In this document: piece after piece, positions 54,528-63,173 of the stretch
Numbering within the stretch: position 1 is the first letter of the stretch
Layout of the letters: every line of letters starts with the position of its first letter
Source of the DNA: Verrucomicrobia bacterium S94
GTDB lineage: Bacteria > Verrucomicrobiota > Kiritimatiellia > Kiritimatiellales > Pontiellaceae
Reading direction: 5' to 3'
Length of the DNA: 64,000 nucleotides
NCBI GenBank assembly: GCA_004299845.1
Contig: CP036201.1
Location: forward strand, 2,108,001 to 2,172,000
Notes under the pieces: generated by a model
What the model was told of the DNA's origin: nothing
What the model saw: the letters and a program-made list of their open reading frames with translations, nothing else
The model's database searches: none
Translations under genes and position numbers: made by a program

Positions 54528-56623
54528 TTAAGAACCACTCTCATCCAGTACTTCACTCTGCGAACTATGGTAATAGTCCGAATAATATGAGTGATAATAG
54601 TAGTAATAATCATCACGCATTACATTAATATTGTTCAATACTGCCCCGACGACATTGACTCCAAGCGTTTCAATCATCGCTTTGGCTTTCACCAGCATGT
54701 CACGCGGATATTTACGGTACTGGACCACAATAATCGCGCCGTCGGTTTCCTTGGCAATGATCGATGAATCACTGATACCAACCAGCGGCGGCGTGTCAAT
54801 CAGTACCACATCATACTTGGATTTCAGACTGGAAATCAGCTCACCGATACGTTTGGGATCCAGTACGCCAAGCGAAGTGCGCGGAAGGCGGCCGCTCGGA
54901 AGAAAATGCAGATTCGGAACGCTGGTCGCTTTTATCGCCTCCTCTACAGGTACGTCACGCAACAAAACATTCGTCAGACCAAACCGGTTTGAAACCCCCA
55001 GAATCGTATGCTGAACCGGACGTCTGAGGTCGGCATCAATCAGGAGAACTTTTTCACCTTGCTGTGCACACACAAATGCAAGATTGAAACAGGTGGTAGA
55101 CTTACCCTCACCGGCTCCACTTGAAAGAACGGCAAATGCCCCCCGGTGAGATCCCCCTCGGAGAAAGCAAGGTTTGTTCGAAGCACACGATACGATTCAG
55201 CATGTTCACTGTCCGGACCTTCTTCAATGAGCGGACGTACCTTCTGCGGTATCAGACCGAGAACAGGAAGACCAAGGATGCGCTCTACATCATCCGCAGT
55301 TTTGATCGAGGTATCAAGATACTCGATAAAGTATGCGAGACCTACGCCGGCTCCCAGCCCCACAAAAATGCTCAACAGCACATTCATGAAAAGATTCGGG
55401 CTAACCTGGCGCCGATTCGGCTCAGCAACATCAATAATTTCTACAGGATTTCGGGGTACTTCGAGTGTAATAATTTCCTGCCGATGTTTGGCTTTCAGCT
55501 GATTATAAATAAACCGTTCTGTTTCGAGGTCAGCCAATGCATTACGAAAGGGGCGGTATTTTGCGCCCTGAGACTCAATGGTTTCCGTTCGGACGGATGC
55601 CAGAGCTTTATCCAGACTTTCAAATTTGTTCCGGGCAATAAGATACTCGGTTTCCAGACTTAACCGGAGGTTACTGAGATGAGTTTTCAGAGACTCTTCC
55701 AAACGAGCTTTCTGCAGACGGTATTTTTTCACTTCCGGATGATTTTCACCGTAATCCGCATCCAACGAACTCAGCTGAACATCAATATCCTGCAACTGCT
55801 GAATTGTGGTCATCACAAACTGATCAAATGTAATGCGTGCCGCACGCTTCATCAGATCATCATCCTTGAGATTATCCAGAATATCGAGCAGCCCTTTTTT
55901 CTCCAGCATCTGCTCCTGTGCAACCAGCCGATCGCCCTCCAGCTGCTGCATCCGAATATCCTCAACATCAATGCTGCCCTCTGCACCAACAACCGCAATA
56001 TCCAGACTCTCGCGAATCTGCTGCACTTTTTCTTCGACCGCCTCAACCCTGCGCGCCTGTTCTTTCAATGCCTCATCAATTTTATCGATGGCACCGCGGG
56101 CGGTTTTGATTGCAAGATCCAGACGGGAGTCCCGGTATACTTCAGCCAGTTCATTGGCAATGTCAGCCGCTTCTTCAGGATCATCGCGTCGTACATTAAT
56201 AACAATAAGCGTTGTGTCGCGCTGCTGAAACACATCAATACTGTTAGCCAGAATTTTATGAGCAACATCCCGGCTAAGCTTTTCTCCATCATTCCCCCAT
56301 TCTTCCTGAAGATTGAGACGGTTGATCACTTCATAAAGAATGGGTTTCGAAGTCAGGATTTCAAACTGAGTGCGAAGAAAGTACGGGTTATATGAGGAAT
56401 AATAGGACTGTTGAACAGCAAATGGATTAATTTCCGGTGCATCTTCTGATACAGAAATACGAACAGAAGATGCGTAAATACTGGGTAGCATCAGAGTATA
56501 TACAGTACCGGTTAATACAACGAGAATCGCAACTGCCAGAACGATCTCTTTTCGTGACCGAATTACACGCCAATAGTCGAGAAAGTGAAGGGTACTCGAC
56601 TGTTGCGCCGTCTCATTGTTCAT
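54528..56623 (-). pseudogene. Wzc-type chain-length/tyrosine kinase gene, frameshifted at a G6 run
   Basis: The first part (56623 down to 55145) encodes a Wzz domain (membrane helix near residue 30), long coiled coils, a second helix (LLSIFVGLGAGVGLAYFIEY) and the start of a BY-kinase (YRVLRTNLAFSE). In another frame it continues with the Walker A SSGAGEGKST, Walker A' VLLIDADLRRP, Walker B VVLIDTPP and a C-terminal Tyr cluster (DDYYYYYHSYYSDYY) for autophosphorylation. The break is at 55139-55144; one extra G on the coding strand fuses the parts. The ATG at 56623 has GGAGAG 6 nt upstream. As read, the product would lack the kinase. Confidence 0.88.
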
Positions 56624-56712
56624 AAACTGCTCTCCATTCAAAAAATCAAGATGGTGAAGGTAAACCTCACCACCTTGTCATTCAAATCAAATCTGAAGAT
56701 AAGACGCGTTTA

Positions 56713-57894
56713 CTACAGGCGCAGTCTCCAGGCCGCATCGATACGATTTCCATCCCAGTCAGACAGCGGGCCGTCTGCACTACGATCGCGGAAAAGATAA
56801 CCAAGCTCAACGAAGTTGTTACGGTTGACCTGATAGGAACAACGAAGTCCCAGCGTGACAAAGTTATCTTCCGCATCATCAACACCGAATGACGAATAGG
56901 AACTGTCATATTCACTGTACGTATAGCTCAGCGAACCTGAAAGAGCGATTTTTGCGGTAACATCATGACGCGCGCCAAGTGCAACATTGAAACGATCCTG
57001 AGCGTTATAGAGACTGTTTTCAGAACGATAAACCGAATAGCCCAGTGACGTCGTGATACTGGTACGAGCAGAAGGATTGACCTCCAGTCCCGCAGACAAA
57101 TACGGCGTAGAGGTATCTTCACTTCCACTATTGTCAACATCCACAGATGTCAGTGTATAACCAACCCGTCCGAAACCAGAGACAGTCGGCGTAAAATTCT
57201 GATCCACACCTACAAGGAAGGTGACAGAATCATATCCGCCTCGATCACCATCATACGTCAGACTTCCGTAATTAACTCCACCCATTACCTGGGTTTTATC
57301 AGGATTCAGCTGTCTGAAATAAGAACCATCTGCTTTGAACAGGTCATAGTTGTTACCACTTCTGGTTCCGGTTCCCTGCCACTCACCATAGTCGCTGTCA
57401 TCCCAGATCCGGAATTCATAACCCAGTCCAAGTTTCAGGAAGCTGACTTCATTCAGCGTGTAGTCAACAGAACCTAACAGATCATTTTCAAAATAATTCT
57501 GATTATCCTGCGATGTATAATCCGACTGCCCGTCCTTCTGCTGATAGCGGAAACGATCAGAAAGCGTCAGGAACGCGCGCTGAGAAACAGCATGATTCAG
57601 CTGCGCATACAGATTCTGATAACTTACGAATTCAGGATCCGCATCAAAACGATACTGGAATTCCGGTTCCCAATAAAACAATGCGTCAGTCCGTGACGAG
57701 AAGTTGAACTTAGCCGTAAGATTGACGATATCTGTAATAAAACCGGAATCTACAGCATCTTCAGTTTGGTAAATATTATCATCATATCCAACACGGACAT
57801 GGTTTTGAAAGCGGATCACACGTTCTTTAGCTGCGAAAGATGTCGCAGAAGCAAGTGTAAGAGCAATGAGCACTTGAAGTGGTCTATTCGTCAT
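56713..57894 (-). CDS. Outer-membrane beta-barrel protein of the exopolysaccharide operon
   Basis: The 393-residue protein has a signal peptide (MTNRPLQVLIALTLASATSFA). About 18 alternating strands with aromatic girdles (for example VIRFQNHVRVGYDDNIYQT, ELGYLFRDRSADGPLSDWDGN) run to the end RLRL. It resembles OMP_b-brl_2-type and TIGR03016-like barrels found beside Wzc/Wza genes in exosortase-linked polysaccharide loci, but no exosortase or PEP-CTERM gene is in the window. GGGAG lies upstream. Probably the secretion pore partner, or a surface polysaccharide anchor. Confidence 0.82.
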   Translation of the reverse strand: MTNRPLQVLIALTLASATSFAAKERVIRFQNHVRVGYDDNIYQTEDAVDSGFITDIVNLTAKFNFSSRTDALFYWEPEFQYRFDADPEFVSYQNLYAQLNHAVSQRAFLTLSDRFRYQQKDGQSDYTSQDNQNYFENDLLGSVDYTLNEVSFLKLGLGYEFRIWDDSDYGEWQGTGTRSGNNYDLFKADGSYFRQLNPDKTQVMGGVNYGSLTYDGDRGGYDSVTFLVGVDQNFTPTVSGFGRVGYTLTSVDVDNSGSEDTSTPYLSAGLEVNPSARTSITTSLGYSVYRSENSLYNAQDRFNVALGARHDVTAKIALSGSLSYTYSEYDSSYSSFGVDDAEDNFVTLGLRCSYQVNRNNFVELGYLFRDRSADGPLSDWDGNRIDAAWRLRL

Positions 57895-57947
57895 GATGTA
57901 TAACTCCCTTAAACAACCTAAATAATTAATTTCGCCCTATAGTAAGA

Positions 57948-58508
57948 TCATTCCGGCGTAGCTTCGGAATCCCGAGGCGTATTACCCAAAGAAGCCCAGA
58001 GATTGCCAAACTGCCGCTGATAAAAATTTCTTACACGAGCGGAATCCCAAGGGACATCATACACGTTCGGGGGATCATAAGCTCCCCAAGCGCTACCACC
58101 CGTATTGGCATTTGCTGCTTCCGTCCGATCCTTAACAGCTTCTTTAACATCTAAAGCAATTACGCCATTAATCGCATCCTTCGCCTTCTGCAAAGCATCA
58201 GCTATATCATCAACAGCGGACTGAGCAGCATCTTCATCTCCGCTCTCAACGGCCTTTTCCATTGCGGAATACGCATCAAGTGCCATAGCCATTGCGGCAT
58301 CAACAGCATCCGAACGCTCGCCAGCCTCAGCCACAAGCTCGGCATTTCCAGAACTTGCGGCTTCCGCCAAGGCAGCCTTGGCATCCACGGATATCTTTGC
58401 GATCTCCGACAAATCACTCGCTGCACCGGCAGGATCCACAGCAGATGCTGTAAGCGAGGTTAACCCCAAACCGACTGTTACCAACATTATTTTGGAAAGC
58501 TTTTTCAT
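57948..58508 (-). CDS. Secreted Ala-rich helical protein, unknown
   Basis: The 186-residue protein has a signal peptide (MKKLSKIMLVTVGLGLTSLTASA). Residues 25-130 are almost entirely Ala/Asp/Glu-rich helices (LAEAASSGNAELVAEAG, DAVDAAMAMALDAYSAME). A different C-terminal segment has aromatic residues (WGAYDPPNVYDVPWDSARVRNFYQRQFG). The family is not recognised. A GGAG-like site lies upstream of the ATG. It lies between another secreted unknown and the barrel gene of the polysaccharide operon. Confidence 0.75.
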   Translation of the reverse strand: MKKLSKIMLVTVGLGLTSLTASAVDPAGAASDLSEIAKISVDAKAALAEAASSGNAELVAEAGERSDAVDAAMAMALDAYSAMEKAVESGDEDAAQSAVDDIADALQKAKDAINGVIALDVKEAVKDRTEAANANTGGSAWGAYDPPNVYDVPWDSARVRNFYQRQFGNLWASLGNTPRDSEATPE

Positions 58509-58523
58509 AATCCCTCTCTCCTT

Positions 58524-59087
58524 CTATTTTGAATATTTTTGAGCAATAATTTTTTTAACACGCTCATAGTTAAACTGAACCTGAGAACTGGATGCCAAAG
58601 CATCCTGCAGAGAAGTACGCATTACCGGTAACGTTTCAGTCTTATCTTCAGCAACAGCCTCTATGTAAAGCAGAGCAATCTGAACCACTTTGGCACCGGA
58701 ATGAGCAACCCCGGCATTCACCTTTGCAAGCAAAGCATAATCGTTTGCAATTTCATCAGATGAGGCTGTTGCAATCTTCGATGCACTCACTTTAGCACCT
58801 TTCAGAGAATCAATCGCAATCTTCCAGTTATCAGAAGCCGCCTCCAGAACGCTGGCCACCTCAGACATCAAAGGAGAATCTTCAGGAATAGATACGATAA
58901 GCTGCTTCCCCTTTTCAATTGCCATACGGGCCTTTTCAACTTCAGCCTCCGCGTCGGCCACGGCCGAATCGGAGTTAGTGATAATTGAAGCCTCTTTTGA
59001 GGCAGCTTCCTGCCCCATAGCATGGCTGGGAACCAGCCCGCACAAAGCCGTAACGGCCAAACCAAAGATAAAACTGTGTCTAATCAT
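58524..59087 (-). CDS. Secreted helical protein, unknown
   Basis: The 187-residue protein has a signal peptide (MIRHSFIFGLAVTALCGLVPSHA). The mature part is helical with Ala/Glu/Lys heptads (DSAVADAEAEVEKARMAIEKGKQL, SSQVQFNYERVKKIIAQKYSK). The family is not recognised. It is 15 bp from the next gene, so coupled expression is likely. The composition resembles that of the next protein, and the two may form a helical assembly; this is an inference. Confidence 0.75.
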   Translation of the reverse strand: MIRHSFIFGLAVTALCGLVPSHAMGQEAASKEASIITNSDSAVADAEAEVEKARMAIEKGKQLIVSIPEDSPLMSEVASVLEAASDNWKIAIDSLKGAKVSASKIATASSDEIANDYALLAKVNAGVAHSGAKVVQIALLYIEAVAEDKTETLPVMRTSLQDALASSSQVQFNYERVKKIIAQKYSK

Positions 59088-59148
59088 GCCCTATCCTTTA
59101 GTTAATTTTCCAACAATTATAAAAAAACACTTCTATACGCAAGTAAAA

Positions 59149-59604
59149 CTAATGCTTTAAACGAGACAATATTTTCAGGGTATCAACCAACGCCGCATAG
59201 CCCTCTCTATAATCAACACGATTAATAATACAGAATTCTTCCCAGGAGGCAATGCCTTTGGGCAACTTTACTTTCCCCATAAAATACTCTGCCTCTCCCG
59301 AAAACAGCAACTCAATCTGTCCCATAACCCTGGCACAATCTTTCAAGGTAAACTCGGTTCCATTAACCACTTCCATTAAGCCGAAATAAACACCCTGATC
59401 ATTGAAAAAGGAAACACAGTCCGATAGCGAAGCGTTCTTATCCACATACCGCTCAAATAAACCGAAATACTTTCCGAACACCATCGCGGCGTCAGCATGA
59501 GTAGGAACCTGGGAATCGGATGCGGACATTTTCGACGCAGAGGAAGAACTCGCAAAGACGAAACCGATCATGACAACCATCAATACAATTCCGTTTTTTT
59601 TCAT
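59149..59604 (-). CDS. Secreted protein, unknown, first gene of the polysaccharide operon
   Basis: The 151-residue protein has a hydrophobic N terminus (MKKNGIVLMVVMIGFVFASSSSA) and a mature domain with three Cys (LSDCVSFFNDQGVYFGLMEV, FTLKDCARVMGQIELLF and WEEFCIINRVDYREGYAALVDTLKIL). The Cys residues could form a disulfide. The ATG at 59604 has GAGGTG 8 nt upstream; a GTG at 59613 is possible. The family is not recognised. It diverges from rnhC. Confidence 0.75.
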   Translation of the reverse strand: MKKNGIVLMVVMIGFVFASSSSASKMSASDSQVPTHADAAMVFGKYFGLFERYVDKNASLSDCVSFFNDQGVYFGLMEVVNGTEFTLKDCARVMGQIELLFSGEAEYFMGKVKLPKGIASWEEFCIINRVDYREGYAALVDTLKILSRLKH

Positions 59605-59692
59605 CTTCGACACACCTCATACAACGCGCTAAATTACATCTTTCCGCGTCAACCCTTATTACTTATACTAATAATTTAACTACGGAAACCTC

Positions 59693-60640
59693 ATGAAAAC
59701 CAACTCTTTTACCTATAAACTCACACCGGAACAACAGAACGCGGTTTTTGAACTCCTCAGCTCCCCTGCATATCTGCCTGAAAAAGTGCCGCACACCCGC
59801 ATCGCCGTATCCATTCCGGACTGTCGCATCAATCTGTACAATTCGGGCAAACTGCTCGTACAGGGAAAAGCCGCCCGCGATTGGATCACCTTCACTCTGG
59901 AAACCGAAATTTTACACGAAGCCCGCCTAGGCTACGAAGATTTCCACGACCCGGAAGCCATCCAGCCGCACATGGGCATCGATGAATCCGGGAAAGGCGA
60001 TTTTTTCGGACCGCTTGTTATTGCATCGGCCTACGTCAACGAAGAGCTTGTCGAAAAACTTAGAGAACTGGGCGTTCGCGACTCCAAAAAAATCTCATCC
60101 GACAATGTTGCATTAAATATGGCGCGCGATATCCGAAAACTGCTCGGCGACCGCTGCGCCATGATCACGATCGGACCGCGCTCCTACAACCGGATGTATT
60201 CTAAAATACGAAACGTAAATAAAATGCTGGCCTGGGGCCATGCGCGCGCTATCGAAAACCTGCTCGAAAAAGTTCCGGACTGTCCTCGCGCCCTGTCCGA
60301 CAAATTCGGCCCGACCCACCAGATTGAGCGTGCTCTTATGGAAAAAGGACAGAAAATAAAACTGGATCAGCGCACAAAAGCCGAATCCGATCCCGCAGTA
60401 GCAGCGGCCTCCATTCTGGCACGCGCCGGCTTCGTATATGCCCTGAAACAGATGGGAAAAATACATGGATTTGAAGTGCCCAAAGGAGCATCGGACAAGG
60501 TACGGCGGGCAGCGGAAAAACTGATCGCCGACAAGGGACCGGGAATTTTACTCGATGTTGCAAAATGTCATTTTCAGACTACGGATAAGGTGCTTGCTGA
60601 AGTCGGTTATTCCCGCAGCGACCTACCCCGTCCCGATTAA
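59693..60640 (+). CDS. rnhC: Ribonuclease HIII
   Basis: RNase HIII degrades RNA in RNA-DNA hybrids. The 315-residue protein has an N-terminal TBP-like domain (to about residue 90) and the RNase HII-type catalytic domain with GIDESGKGDFFGPLVIAS (Asp-Glu pair), RDSKKIS, ALSDKFG and KAESDPAVAAASILARAGF (catalytic Asp). Length and N-terminal extension separate it from RNase HII. A poor ribosome-binding site (GGAAACC) precedes the ATG. Confidence 0.94.
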   Translation: MKTNSFTYKLTPEQQNAVFELLSSPAYLPEKVPHTRIAVSIPDCRINLYNSGKLLVQGKAARDWITFTLETEILHEARLGYEDFHDPEAIQPHMGIDESGKGDFFGPLVIASAYVNEELVEKLRELGVRDSKKISSDNVALNMARDIRKLLGDRCAMITIGPRSYNRMYSKIRNVNKMLAWGHARAIENLLEKVPDCPRALSDKFGPTHQIERALMEKGQKIKLDQRTKAESDPAVAAASILARAGFVYALKQMGKIHGFEVPKGASDKVRRAAEKLIADKGPGILLDVAKCHFQTTDKVLAEVGYSRSDLPRPD

Positions 60641-60693
60641 CACTCATCCGCCCGAACAGGCCAGACGTTGAAAATGTGTATAGGGACGGGAAA

Positions 60694-61134
60694 CTACTCC
60701 GCAGTCCCGAACGTCACATTTTTTATGCCGGCACCGGCGCAGGCGTTGAGCACATCAATCACGCGCTCGTGCACCGCATCATCATCAGCAGCAATCGTGA
60801 TCACCGCTTTGGTTTTAGAAATCTTTGCCGCCTGGGCATACCGTAGAAGCGTATATTCAAGATCAGCCAGATCGGATTTATCCGGCGAGGCATACACCTT
60901 GTTATTCAGCACAATTTCACCGGACGCGAGTACCTCGATAATCTGCTCATCCGGCATCTCCATCTGAGTTGACACCGAAACGGCGCCGGGCAGCGCAAGA
61001 TCCAGATCCGCCTCCGTACGCTTTAACTGCGCGCTGACCATAAAATAGATGAGCAACAGAAACACCACATCGATGAGCGGAGCAATCTGCAGCTCCGTTT
61101 TTTCATTGATGAGCTCTTCGATCCAGGACTTCAT
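60694..61134 (-). CDS. ExbD/TolR-family protein (second copy)
   Basis: The 146-residue protein has one N-terminal helix with the proton-path Asp (LQIAPLIDVVFLLLIYFMVSAQL) and a periplasmic domain (DLDLALPGAVSVST, AVITIAADDDAVHERVIDVLNACAGAGI). ExbD partners ExbB in using proton motive force for TonB-type or Tol-type work. It begins 2 bp after the first exbD gene. It is the last gene of the Exb cluster. Confidence 0.92.
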   Translation of the reverse strand: MKSWIEELINEKTELQIAPLIDVVFLLLIYFMVSAQLKRTEADLDLALPGAVSVSTQMEMPDEQIIEVLASGEIVLNNKVYASPDKSDLADLEYTLLRYAQAAKISKTKAVITIAADDDAVHERVIDVLNACAGAGIKNVTFGTAE

Positions 61135-61136
61135 GC

Positions 61137-61568
61137 TCAGTTCCCCGACTCAAACGTTGCGAAAATAACATTCACCACTCCGCCTTCAGCACAGGCCGCC
61201 ATAACCTCTTTAACATGCTTATGTTTTGCATAGCGGTCGGCCCGCAGATAGATCTCCGTCTTCGGATCCTCACTCAGCAGTTTTCGTACATAGGGGGCAA
61301 TCTCCTCAACCAGAACCGGCTTGAGATTCATAATAATATCCACCTTCTCACCCGTATGGTCCTGAGACCGGATCGTGATCAGGCGGCGCCCGCGCGCATC
61401 CTCCGGAACTTTCGACTCATCCGCCACCGGCAGCTCAACCGGCGTGCGGTCCATCTTCGACATATGCGAAGCCACCATAAAGAAAATCAACAGCAGAAAG
61501 ACCATATCAATCATGGGAGCCATGTTGATTTCGTCTTCGCCGCCTTCAGCTGGAATTTTAAACTTCAA
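61137..61568 (-). CDS. ExbD/TolR-family protein (first copy)
   Basis: The 143-residue protein has the helix INMAPMIDMVFLLLIFFMVAS with the conserved Asp and a periplasmic part (VELPVADESKVPEDARGRRLITI, IYLRADRYAKHKHVKEVMAACAEGGVVNVIFAT). Tandem exbD copies are frequent in PVC and Bacteroidetes. It starts 21 bp after exbB. Confidence 0.92.
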   Translation of the reverse strand: MKFKIPAEGGEDEINMAPMIDMVFLLLIFFMVASHMSKMDRTPVELPVADESKVPEDARGRRLITIRSQDHTGEKVDIIMNLKPVLVEEIAPYVRKLLSEDPKTEIYLRADRYAKHKHVKEVMAACAEGGVVNVIFATFESGN

Positions 61569-61589
61569 AGAAGCCGCCCGCTTTCAGAA

Positions 61590-62350
61590 TCAGTCCACTT
61601 TAGCGTAACGGAAAATATTCATGTAATGCCCGACCAGACGCCCCATGGTCGACATGGTTTTGATGAAGTTATTCTTGAAAAGAAAATAAGCAATCATCGC
61701 GGGAATCGCAATCACCAGACCGGTTGCCGTTGTAATGAGCGCCTCGCCAATGGAGCCGGCCAGTTTGCCCGGGTCCCCCATGCCGCCCTGTGCAATAATC
61801 GAAAACGCCTTAATCATCCCCGAAACCGTGCCGAGCAGACCGAGCATCGGTGCCGTTCCGCCGATGATTGACAGAAAATTGATCGGCTTCATGAAGATCA
61901 CCATCTGTTCATTGCCCGCCTCCTCAATCGCCTCCATCACATGCTGCGCATCATAATCGTGCTCCTCGGAAATCCGTTCCATTCCGGCATCGAGCACCGC
62001 CGTAATCAAACTGTCATTTTCCGCACATAGACTACGAATACCCTGCACATCGCGCTTGCGCATCAGCTCCTCAATCCGCTCTTTCAAATCCTGCCGCAGC
62101 ATATTTTTTTCGCGAAGAAGCAGAAGATTCCGAATGATAAAATAAAACATCGCCACCGAAAACAGCCCCAGCGGATACATGGCCCAGCCCCCTGCTTCAG
62201 CAGAGTTCCGAGTGTAACCGACTCCGCAGCCTCAGCCTGAACCGCGGCAGCATCCACCCCGGCCTCCTGCGCAAGCGTCGTTGCAATCGGCAGCATCATG
62301 CCAACAAGCAGCACAACCATTGCAAAAACTCCGAAATAACCTTTTTTCAT
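61590..62350 (-). pseudogene. ExbB/TolQ/MotA-family proton channel gene, frameshifted at a G5 run
   Basis: The N-terminal part (MKKGYFGVFAMVVLLVGMML...SVTLGTLLKQG) carries a signal peptide and periplasmic segment. The body (MYPLGLFSVAMFYFIIRNLLLL through GLLGTVSGMIKAFSIIAQGG and ITTATGLVIAIPAMIAYFLFKN) lies in another frame. One more G at 62188-62192 (C run on the + strand) joins them as LLKQG-GWAMYPLG. The GTVSGM..AF and TATGLVIAIPA motifs are diagnostic of ExbB/TolQ. The ATG at 62350 has GGAGG 8 nt upstream. Probably functional in the organism, with a sequencing error here. Confidence 0.9.
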
Positions 62351-62354
62351 AACG

Positions 62355-63173
62355 CTAACCTCCACGGCTTCCAGTTGATTCCATTTTAATCGTTTCGCCC
62401 CGCTTACTCCAACGCGAATTCGGATAGGCAATAATCAGTTCGTCCGCAACCGCCGCAGCCTTAACCGGCTGCCCCAGCTTCTGATAAATCTCTGCTTCCA
62501 GCACCGTGGCCGGCGGCAGCCACTCCTCATCCCGAATATGAAAAGCGATAATTTTAGCCACATGCTGCATCGCGGTTTTCAGTTTCCCCGCCTCCAAAGC
62601 AAACCGCCCCTGAATATATTCCGTCATAGGCTCCGAAATGTCCGCCGGATTTCCAATGTCCGAGAAAACAGTCCGGGCATTCTCCACATTGCCCTGATCC
62701 AGCAGCATCAGCGCGAAATACATCCCCGCCACATCCATATCTCGTTCGTTTCCGGTTTTCCGAATATAACCCACCGTGGTACCGGCACCACCGGTATTTC
62801 CGTTCCAATATTGGCACCTCAGCCACCACACCAGATAATCGCCCAGATTGGTCGGCAGAGCACTGTATTGCGCCACCGGACCGACATACTGCTCCAGCAG
62901 TCCTTCAAGCGCTTTGCGGTCGCCACGATAAAACATCGATTCACACATACTTAACCCAACCCCCGAAAAACGGAACTCAATGGATTGAATCATCGACAAA
63001 GCAAACGACGAAGAACCTGTATCCTGCATCAGCCGATCGCCCTGAATATTGAGCGCCTTCACCACAAAGGAATGTCCCGAATTCAGCGTTACTTTCGCGG
63101 CATACTGCGACTTCGCCGCAACAGTAAGCATCGACAGCAAGATCACTGCGACGGTTTTAGACCGCATCCTCAT
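62355..63173 (-). CDS. Secreted protein of the Exb cluster, possible TPR-like repeats
   Basis: The 272-residue protein has a signal peptide (MRSKTVAVILLSMLTVAAKSQ). A short beta domain (AKVTLNSGHSFVVKALNIQ) resembles that of the DUF481 protein. A helical C-terminal half has TPR-like pairs (AGMYFALMLLDQGNVENARTVF, LEAEIYQKLGQPVKAAAVADELI). The start overlaps the upstream TPR gene by 4 bp (ATGA), so the two are coupled. Specific function unknown; probably a periplasmic partner of the ExbBD complex. Confidence 0.78.
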   Translation of the reverse strand: MRMRSKTVAVILLSMLTVAAKSQYAAKVTLNSGHSFVVKALNIQGDRLMQDTGSSSFALSMIQSIEFRFSGVGLSMCESMFYRGDRKALEGLLEQYVGPVAQYSALPTNLGDYLVWWLRCQYWNGNTGGAGTTVGYIRKTGNERDMDVAGMYFALMLLDQGNVENARTVFSDIGNPADISEPMTEYIQGRFALEAGKLKTAMQHVAKIIAFHIRDEEWLPPATVLEAEIYQKLGQPVKAAAVADELIIAYPNSRWSKRGETIKMESTGSRGG

